A model generated the notes under the pieces. It was not told the origin of the DNA. It did not search any database and was given only the letters and a program-made list of their open reading frames with translations. DNA of 12,045 nt. Origin: CAYFVR01 sp964346545. GTDB taxonomy: Bacteria; Desulfobacterota; Desulfobacteria; Desulfobacterales; Desulfococcaceae. The translations under genes and the position numbers were made by a program. Shown piece by piece: positions 1 through 5,006 of the stretch (positions within the stretch are counted from its first letter, which is position 1; each line of letters begins with the position of its first letter). The DNA lies in assembly GCA_964346545.1 (NCBI GenBank), contig CAYFVR010000144.1:1-12045 (forward strand), given 5' to 3'.

Positions 1-4
1 CTAC

Positions 5-1699
5 CTACAAAACCTTGCGCAACGCCTCCAACTTCTCCACCACCTCCGCATGAACCTCCCCCGCCTCCATCCGGGAAACAATTTGGAAATATTCATTTTT
101 CCCGATGGAAAGCCCGGCGGCTTTCATGAATTCCGGCAACAACCGCTTGCTCGCGGGAACGGAAACCAGGAATTCGTTCTCCCCGTTCGGGTTCTCCCAG
201 GCGTCCGGCGGAATTTGGGATTTCAAAAACGCCATGGCGGCGTCCGGATCGGATTGCCTCTGAATGGATTGCGTTTCCCGGACGAACCGTTCCAAAACGG
301 CGGGGTGCAAAAGATAATTTTCAATTTCATACCGACGCCACCGGAGCAGGGTCAGGTTCTCCCCGGCCACTTCGTGATCCGGCAGGTTCCGATTGTCCCC
401 ATCCAGCAGCACCACCCCAGAAATTTCCGGGGAAATCGCCTTCAATCCAAAGAAATGCCCCCGGGCTTCTCGCGGATTGCTTCCCCGCATGGGATGAAAA
501 AAGGGGTTTTTCAATCGTTCGCAAACCGGATGATCCAGGACCCGCGCAAAAGCCGTGAGGATTTTCAAGTCGGAAAAATCTTCCAGGTAAAGGATATTTC
601 GTCCCCGTTCGGCCAGCAGAATGTCCCGGGCGGTGAGCCGTTTCAAGGCTTCGCGGACCTGCTCCCGTTCAAAATTCACCCCCAGCCGGTGGGGTCGGCC
701 GTAAAAGGAGAGAATGTTGGCGGGCGCGGTATCCTCCAGCAACACCTCGGAATGGGTGGAAATCACCAGTTGGCAGGCCATTTCCCGCGCCGCCTCCCGC
801 AGTCGGTCCAGAACCTGGCGTTGCAGCAGGACATGGGCGTGGGCGTCGGGTTCGTCCACGAGGAGCACCGAAGCGGAGTGGGCGTATAGAAAGCCAAACA
901 ACGTCAGCACCTGATGAAAACCGCTTCCCGCCGAAGCCAGGTCGAACGGTTTACCATTCCCCCCGGATTCCCGGTATTCCACCCGAATAAACGGATCATG
1001 TGCGCCGTACCGGGGTTCCAGCAACGTACAGCCAAACAGCTCCCGGACGTGATCCACCAGTGCCGTCCAGCCTTCCGGGTTTTCCTGGTGAATTTTCAGC
1101 AATAGATTGCGGAGAATGTCCCCCGGCTTTCCCTGCCCGATCAGCAGATTCCGATATCCGGCGTCATAGCGGGTTTCTTCCGCGCCGATTCCCGAAAATG
1201 GGGGAACGTGGACCACCCGAAATTCTTCCAGGAAAAACGGGAATTCGGTCAGGGGTTCGCCATCTCCGCCGATTACTTTCGCGTAAATTTGTTCCTTGCT
1301 GGAAAAACGGAGCCAAGCGGCCACACTCCACCGTTTCCCCCGGCGATCCGTTCCGTCCACCCGGATTTCAATTCCTTTCGGATGACCCGGCTTTTTGCCT
1401 TTGGCTTCGTCGCGGCTGAACGCCGTTTTCCGGTTCGTCCACAACAAATTCATCTCGCCCAGGGGGATGGATGTGAACGCCTTCCGGGAAATCGGAACCC
1501 CGGTTCGCGCGTCGCTTCGGGAACCGTTGCCAACGCGCTCCTTTTGCCAGTGGGAAAGGACGAGGCGCCAGACGGAAATGGCCTGGAGGAGCGTCGATTT
1601 TCCGGAATTGTTGGGTCCGGCGAGGACGATCCGGTCGTCCAGATCGAAGGTTTGTTCCTGGAATTTTTTGAAATATTTCAAGGAAACCGTTTGGATCAT
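5..1699 (-). CDS. OLD-like AAA ATPase with C-terminal TOPRIM-like domain
   Basis: Predicted 564-residue ATP-dependent nuclease-type protein of the OLD/RecF-like AAA group, probably cytoplasmic and acting on DNA. Visible motifs: Walker A GPNNSGKST at residues 28-36, an ABC-type signature around LASAGSGFHQ at 254-263, Walker B LLVDEPDAH ending near 287, and a switch histidine in STHSE at 316. A TOPRIM-like part follows: the acidic element YLEDFSD (Glu373), then LLDGD (Asp433, Asp435) and RRYEIENYLL near 456-465, a segment common in this family. I chose the ATG at 1697-1699 because GGGGGAG lies just upstream; a longer reading from 1744 adds 15 residues without comparable support. The stop is TAG. 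OLD proteins occur in phage exclusion and in Gabija-type defence, but no partner helicase is visible, so a defence role is inference. The gene looks more A/T-rich than its neighbours, which hints at transfer. The family call is firm; nuclease activity is not proven. Confidence 0.85.
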   Translation of the reverse strand: MIQTVSLKYFKKFQEQTFDLDDRIVLAGPNNSGKSTLLQAISVWRLVLSHWQKERVGNGSRSDARTGVPISRKAFTSIPLGEMNLLWTNRKTAFSRDEAKGKKPGHPKGIEIRVDGTDRRGKRWSVAAWLRFSSKEQIYAKVIGGDGEPLTEFPFFLEEFRVVHVPPFSGIGAEETRYDAGYRNLLIGQGKPGDILRNLLLKIHQENPEGWTALVDHVRELFGCTLLEPRYGAHDPFIRVEYRESGGNGKPFDLASAGSGFHQVLTLFGFLYAHSASVLLVDEPDAHAHVLLQRQVLDRLREAAREMACQLVISTHSEVLLEDTAPANILSFYGRPHRLGVNFEREQVREALKRLTARDILLAERGRNILYLEDFSDLKILTAFARVLDHPVCERLKNPFFHPMRGSNPREARGHFFGLKAISPEISGVVLLDGDNRNLPDHEVAGENLTLLRWRRYEIENYLLHPAVLERFVRETQSIQRQSDPDAAMAFLKSQIPPDAWENPNGENEFLVSVPASKRLLPEFMKAAGLSIGKNEYFQIVSRMEAGEVHAEVVEKLEALRKVL

Positions 1700-1984
1700 C
1701 CCGTTTCTCCCCCGTCGGAATCGGTTGGCGAAACCCGATTCCATGCTTACCGGGATGAAGCCTTGATGTAAAATTGTTTTTCAGGGGTTTCCACCGCGCT
1801 TCCGGCCTTCCGCCGGTTCGCCGGAACCGCCGCCATGCGTTCCCGGCCGGAAACCCATCTCTTCGCCGTCGTCGAAGATGTCGTGATCGTCCCTTTGGCC
1901 TGCGCCGTTTCTCGTTGAAACAGAAATTTTTTTTGATGATATCTCGCCTTTGCCAATTCCCGAAAACAGGCAAAGCCGGTTTGT
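1700..1984. other. Gene-free stretch, A/T-richer than surroundings
   Basis: About 285 bases lie between the OLD-like ATPase start and the EI24-family stop. A short minus-strand reading (1747-1956, 69 codons) has low-complexity composition, no recognisable motif and no good ribosome site, so I do not call it. On the minus strand, the frame of the EI24 gene stays open for about 60 codons beyond its stop, again with nothing recognisable. The stretch holds a small inverted repeat (1948-1975), an A/T tract near 1925-1940, and presumably the promoter of the ATPase gene, which I could not pinpoint. Confidence 0.6.
1948..1975. repeat. Small inverted repeat, possible hairpin downstream of the EI24 gene
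   Basis: CTTTGCC at 1948-1954 and GGCAAAG at 1969-1975 are perfect 7-bp complements around a 14-nt loop, just downstream of the EI24 stop codon. No T-run follows the stem in the direction of that gene, so it is not a canonical intrinsic terminator. It may be a weak transcript-end or stabilising hairpin. Confidence 0.3.
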
Positions 1985-2752
1985 TTAATCCTTTTGCTTG
2001 GTTGGCAAATTCCCCTCCCCCACCTCGTCCATGGCCGCGATGGTCGCCGCCACGGCGCCGTAGGTGGGGGCGGCGAACCAGCCGACCACCGGCACCAGCA
2101 TCATGGCCATGAAGCCGGCCCCGACGCCGACCACGCGGGCCCGGTGATCCTTGCCGAACTGAACGCTTTCCTTCACCGACAGCCGTTTTCGCTCCAGCGT
2201 GTAGTCGCTCAGGGCGAAGCCGTTGTAAAACGCCTGGATGAAGAAGATCAGCGCCGCCGACGCCATGGACCCCAGCAGCGGGATGATCACCAGCAGCCAG
2301 GAGAGCCCGATCAGAATCACCATCCGCAACAGATTCCGAAGGTTGATCCGCACCGCCCGGACGACATCCTTCAAAAGCTGCTTCCACTCCAATGGCGGGC
2401 CGGGTTTTCCGGTCATGCGAGACTCGGCCATTTCCGACAGGAACGAGAGAAACGGGGAAAACAGAATCAGCACCACCGGCTGGTAAGTGACGTAGCCCGA
2501 GAGCAAGAGCAGCAGCCACAGCAAAATCGTCATTACCAGTCGGGCCGCGTCCCCTTGCAGAAAACCCGGCAGCCATCGTTCCACGATCCATCCGGCCGCG
2601 TCTCCGCCCACGGTCAATCCAACGAACACCAATCCGACCACGTACAGCAGGCTCAACATCCCCGGCACGATCATGAACGGCCAGAGCCGGTGCTCTCGGA
2701 TGGCCCGGTGCGCCTTGGGGTAGGCCCCGATTCCGCGAAAAAATTCCTTCAT
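1985..2752 (-). CDS. EI24 / CysZ-like integral membrane protein
   Basis: A 255-residue inner-membrane protein of the EI24 domain family, which includes the bacterial sulfate permease CysZ. Hydrophobic segments are at about 24-48, 72-104, 141-180 and 205-240. The C-terminal half has the family's typical layout: a hydrophobic stretch, then NGFALSDYTLERKRL near 177-191, a basic stretch, then a hydrophobic run with spaced prolines and the final GAVAAT region. Its ATG overlaps the TGA of the upstream SPL-family gene in an ATGA arrangement, so translation is probably coupled. The purine-rich end of that gene (GGAAGGGCGG) supplies the ribosome site. Sulfate transport would suit a sulfur-metabolising organism, but many EI24 proteins are uncharacterised and the neighbours are not cysteine-synthesis genes, so the substrate is open. 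Family confident, function uncertain. Confidence 0.8.
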   Translation of the reverse strand: MKEFFRGIGAYPKAHRAIREHRLWPFMIVPGMLSLLYVVGLVFVGLTVGGDAAGWIVERWLPGFLQGDAARLVMTILLWLLLLLSGYVTYQPVVLILFSPFLSFLSEMAESRMTGKPGPPLEWKQLLKDVVRAVRINLRNLLRMVILIGLSWLLVIIPLLGSMASAALIFFIQAFYNGFALSDYTLERKRLSVKESVQFGKDHRARVVGVGAGFMAMMLVPVVGWFAAPTYGAVAATIAAMDEVGEGNLPTKQKD

Positions 2753-4161
2753 CCGCCCTTCCCTTTCCTCGTTTCCGGATTTTGGGCCGCTCCCTCCGGC
2801 GGCAAAGATTCCGGCCCGGGCGCCAATCCGCAGACCCGCACCGCCGCCCGGTCCAGCAACCGGGGCAGGCCACTCGTCTCTTNNNNNNNNNNNNNNNNNN
2901 NNNNNNNNNNNNNNNNNNNNNNNNNNNNNNNNNNNNNNNNNNNNNNNNNNNNNNNNNNNNNNNNNNNNNNNNNNNNNNNNNNCACCGCCGCCCGGTCCAG
3001 CAACCGGGGCAGGCCACTCGTCTCTTTTCCCCCCTTTACAAAAGGGGGACTTTCTTTTGCCCCCCCCTTTTCTAAAGGGGGGCCGGGGGGGATTTTTTCC
3101 CCGGGGAGACTTTCTATGTCGGTGGGCAATTCAGGGAAAAACCCCAGCGACTCCCGCCAGACCGTTTCGTCCTCCATGCAGAAATAGACCGTAACCTCCG
3201 GCGCGACTTCCCGAATCGCTTCGCCCACGGCCCGGTAAAGCCCGATCCGCAGCGGTTTGAAATACCGCATTTTGTCGTCCATCCCCCGGATGAACTCGCC
3301 AAAGGGGATTTTGGAGTCCGGGAACCGCCGCCGGACCATCGGCTTCAGGTCCGGCATGAACCGGAAGGTGCCCAGGCTGATCCAGAGTACGTTTTCCGGC
3401 GGCACGGCGTCGAACAGCCGGCGGGCGACCGCCCGGTATTCCGATTCGCAACCCTCGTAGAGCACCATGGGGTCGAAATGAAACGCCACCGGGTAGCCCC
3501 ATTCCGACACTTTCCGGGCCGCTCGAAGCCGGGCCGTCAAAGAGGCGGTTCCCCGTTCGTTGGCCCGGATCACCGCTTCCGTGTTCACCGACCAGGATAG
3601 GGCGGTTCGTCGCCGGTGATCCAGGTCGGCGAGTCCGTCCACCGCCACCGTTTTGGTTTTCAGCTCCAGCACCGCGTGATCCTGCCGGGCGAACCGGGAA
3701 ACCAGCTTTCGGGAAAGGCCGGTCCACGGCTCCCAGATCAGGCTGTCGGTGAATTCCCCCGTGCCAAAACGGCGCGGCCCCTTTTCGGCCAGGGCCGCGT
3801 CCAGCTCGGCCAGCATTTCTTCGTGGTTGACGAAAAAGGTCAGCACCGGCGGGTGGAAATAGGACTGGAGGATGCAGTAGGCGCAGTCCATGGTGCAGAA
3901 ACTGCCGACGTGCAGAATGGTGTAGTCGCAGCAGGCGTAATGGCGTGTGCCCGGACAGGGCCGGACGAACGCGCCCCGGTTGCGGGTGAGGAATAGCGCC
4001 TCCTTGCCCGCCGATACCGGGTCCGGGGCGGCGTTCACCGCGGCGTAGACTTCCCGGGCGTCGTCCACGAAACGGGCCGGCGCGTCGATCCGGTCCCGCA
4101 GGCGGCGGGTTTCCGGATGGTCGGCCACTTGTCGATCGATATAGAGGATGGATATGCCCAC
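2749..4161 (-). CDS. Spore photoproduct lyase family radical SAM protein, interrupted by an assembly gap
   Basis: A radical SAM enzyme of the SPL (SplB-like) family. The [4Fe-4S]-binding motif is Cys89-x3-Cys93-x2-Cys96 (CTMDCAYCILQSYF), the spacing used by spore photoproduct lyases. Family features follow: RFGTGEFTDSLIWEP (131-145), LELKTK (166-170), LSWSVNTE (189-195) and the region ending YFCMEDETVWRESLGFFP (326-342). The start is GTG at 4161, with GGGAG five bases upstream. As written the frame encodes 470 residues, including about 34 unknown ones over a 100-N gap. Collapsing the flanking 44-nt duplication would give 422 residues, still in frame. A palindromic repeat is translated in the C-terminal part as PPGPPLEKGG and ESPPFVKGG, just before a probable native end (LPRLLDRAAVRVCGL). 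The cysteine that B. subtilis SPL uses as hydrogen donor (Cys141) seems absent: no Cys occurs between 96 and 238. True photoproduct repair is therefore doubtful. The gene lies between the S2P-like and EI24 genes. Confidence 0.85.
   Translation of the reverse strand: MGISILYIDRQVADHPETRRLRDRIDAPARFVDDAREVYAAVNAAPDPVSAGKEALFLTRNRGAFVRPCPGTRHYACCDYTILHVGSFCTMDCAYCILQSYFHPPVLTFFVNHEEMLAELDAALAEKGPRRFGTGEFTDSLIWEPWTGLSRKLVSRFARQDHAVLELKTKTVAVDGLADLDHRRRTALSWSVNTEAVIRANERGTASLTARLRAARKVSEWGYPVAFHFDPMVLYEGCESEYRAVARRLFDAVPPENVLWISLGTFRFMPDLKPMVRRRFPDSKIPFGEFIRGMDDKMRYFKPLRIGLYRAVGEAIREVAPEVTVYFCMEDETVWRESLGFFPELPTDIESLPGEKIPPGPPLEKGGAKESPPFVKGGKETSGLPRLLDRAAVXXXXXXXXXXXXXXXXXXXXXXXXXXXXXXXXXXETSGLPRLLDRAAVRVCGLAPGPESLPPEGAAQNPETRKGKGG
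2839..2882. repeat. Left copy of a 44-nt direct repeat flanking the N gap
   Basis: This 44-base stretch, from CACCGCCGCC to GTCTCTT, is identical to 2983-3026. It ends exactly where the N run begins. Identical contig ends on either side of a round-number gap are the usual mark of an unmerged assembly overlap. A true duplication is less likely. Confidence 0.9.
2883..2982. other. Assembly gap of exactly 100 N
   Basis: One hundred undetermined bases inside the SPL-family gene. The round length suggests a default scaffold-gap size and not a measured distance. The sequence on both sides is the same 44-mer, and gap plus one repeat copy equals 144 nt (48 codons), so removing them keeps the gene in frame. 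The probable biological sequence has no gap here. Confidence 0.95.
2983..3026. repeat. Right copy of the 44-nt direct repeat flanking the N gap
   Basis: Identical to 2839-2882. It runs directly into the G/C-tract palindromic element at about 3027. That fits a contig that carries the repetitive element and overlaps the left contig by one k-mer-sized stretch. Confidence 0.9.
3027..3108 (-). repeat. Palindromic G/C-tract repeat element inside the SPL-family coding region
   Basis: Two perfect hairpins lie side by side. The first pairs CCCCCTTT (3030-3037) with AAAGGGGG (3041-3048) around a 3-nt loop. The second pairs CCCCCCTTT (3062-3070) with AAAGGGGGG (3074-3082), also around 3 nt, and is followed by a CCGGGGGGG run and a T tract. 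Read on the minus strand it stays open and yields PPGPPLEKGG then ESPPFVKGG. From general knowledge, dispersed repeats encoding such peptides are common in some environmental bacteria, including Desulfobacterota and cyanobacteria. The left contig stops at its edge, which suggests many copies in this genome. Exact borders are estimates. Confidence 0.75.
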
Positions 4162-4166
4162 GTTGG

Positions 4167-4199
4167 CTCCCTTGGATAAAATGCAAGGATAGCCAAGGG
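4167..4199 (-). promoter_or_regulatory. Leader hairpin overlapping the ribosome site of the SPL-family gene
   Basis: In the 54-bp gap before the GTG start, CCCTTGG (4169-4175 on the plus strand) is complementary to CCAAGGG (4193-4199). A shifted pairing, TTGGCT with AGCCAA, is also possible. On the transcript the downstream arm overlaps the GGGAG ribosome site, so folding could limit initiation. This is seen only as complementarity; any regulation is inferred. Confidence 0.3.
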
Positions 4200-4215
4200 G
4201 CGGACGTCGGTCAAG

Positions 4216-4863
4216 TCAGCCGAGCAGGTAGGCGGTGATCGTCCGGACGATGGAATCCAGCAGGGGTGTCAGCAGTTGGAAGTCGGTGTACCGTTCCGCC
4301 GAAAACAGGACCACCAGAAACGCCGATCCGGCGTAGTAGGCCGTGGGGGAAAGGCGCCCGCCGGAACGGAAGACGGGGAGAAACCCCGCGCCCGCCATGG
4401 GCGGAATTGGAATCAGGGTGTAGATGGCGGTGGCCACGTTCACCGCCGTCACCATGGAAAAGACCCGGTCGTTCACCCCCCAGTTTTCCAGCACGAAGAC
4501 GACGCTGGCGGAGATGGCCGCCAACAGCAGATTGGCCAGCGGACCCGCCAGCCGGCTGAGCACGAGAAAGGCCCGGGGCCGAGGAAACCGGTGGGCGTCG
4601 ATGGGAACCCACTTGGGCCAGCCGACCCCGGCGAGCACGAAGGCCATCACGCCCAGCAAATCCAGGTGCAGAAAAAAATTGAAGTGAAGCCGTTGGCCCT
4701 TGTCCTCGTGGGCGTCGCCCAGCAGGGTGGCGGCCCAGCCCTGCCCTTCGGCGTTGAAGAGAACGGCCACCAGCACCGCCACGGGAAAGGCGAACAGATC
4801 GTCGATGAGGTGCGGACCCAGAAGCGGAAGAAAGGGAACGGGGGCGGCGGGTAGGCTCACCAT
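4216..4863 (-). CDS. Site-2-protease-like (M50-fold) membrane protein lacking zinc ligands
   Basis: A 215-residue multi-pass membrane protein that follows the M50/site-2 protease pattern without its catalytic residues. Where the family has HExxH followed by LGD, this protein has NAEGQ (37-41) ahead of LLGD (47-50). Where it has PPLDGG, this has PPMAGAG (154-160). Conserved scaffold segments remain: NFFLHLDLLG (62-71, like NPxxHIDPxG), GWPKWVPID (81-89) and SRLAGPLANLLLA (103-115). Hydrophobic segments are at about 22-37, 66-81, 100-126, 136-155 and 175-190. It is unlikely to cleave peptides by zinc chemistry; a binding or structural pseudoprotease role is inference. Start: ATG at 4863, or the adjacent GTG, which sits better relative to GGAG upstream. 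It begins only 31 bases past the acs terminator and is followed by the SPL-family gene after 54 bases, so they probably share a transcript. Confidence 0.7.
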   Translation of the reverse strand: MVSLPAAPVPFLPLLGPHLIDDLFAFPVAVLVAVLFNAEGQGWAATLLGDAHEDKGQRLHFNFFLHLDLLGVMAFVLAGVGWPKWVPIDAHRFPRPRAFLVLSRLAGPLANLLLAAISASVVFVLENWGVNDRVFSMVTAVNVATAIYTLIPIPPMAGAGFLPVFRSGGRLSPTAYYAGSAFLVVLFSAERYTDFQLLTPLLDSIVRTITAYLLG

Positions 4864-4894
4864 GACTCCGGGGTTACGGGTTGTTGGACCGCAT

Positions 4895-4934
4895 AAAAAA
4901 AACCGGAAGGCAGGATGTGGGGCCTGCCTTCCGG
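4895..4934 (-). terminator. Intrinsic terminator downstream of acs
   Basis: A perfect 12-bp stem (CCGGAAGGCAGG at 4903-4914 with CCTGCCTTCCGG at 4923-4934) encloses an 8-nt loop. On the minus strand it is followed at once by eight T (A-run 4895-4902 on the plus strand). It lies about 70 bases after the acs stop and should end that transcript. The next gene's ATG is only 31 bases further on. Confidence 0.93.
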
Positions 4935-5006
4935 GCGGGAAAGCGTCCGACTTTTAGCGCCCCCCCGGCGGGGTGTCAAGGGGGACGCTTCGTTTCGGAC
5001 GACGGG

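Noticed and set aside
50..889. Plus-strand frame opposite the OLD-like ATPase
   Set aside because: The minus strand shows intact ATPase and TOPRIM-like motifs; this frame is a low-information shadow.
1747..1956. Small minus-strand frame of 69 codons in the intergenic stretch
   Set aside because: It has no ribosome site, no recognisable motif and low-complexity composition.
3030..3082. The paired C/G hairpins as a transcription terminator or CRISPR-like repeat
   Set aside because: They lie inside an open coding frame and lack a proper T-run on the coding strand. There is no regular spacer pattern, so a dispersed palindromic element explains them better.
1994..3187. Plus-strand frame opposite the EI24 gene and the end of the SPL gene
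   Set aside because: It crosses the N gap, is rich in His and Gln, and carries no motif. The minus-strand genes explain the sequence.
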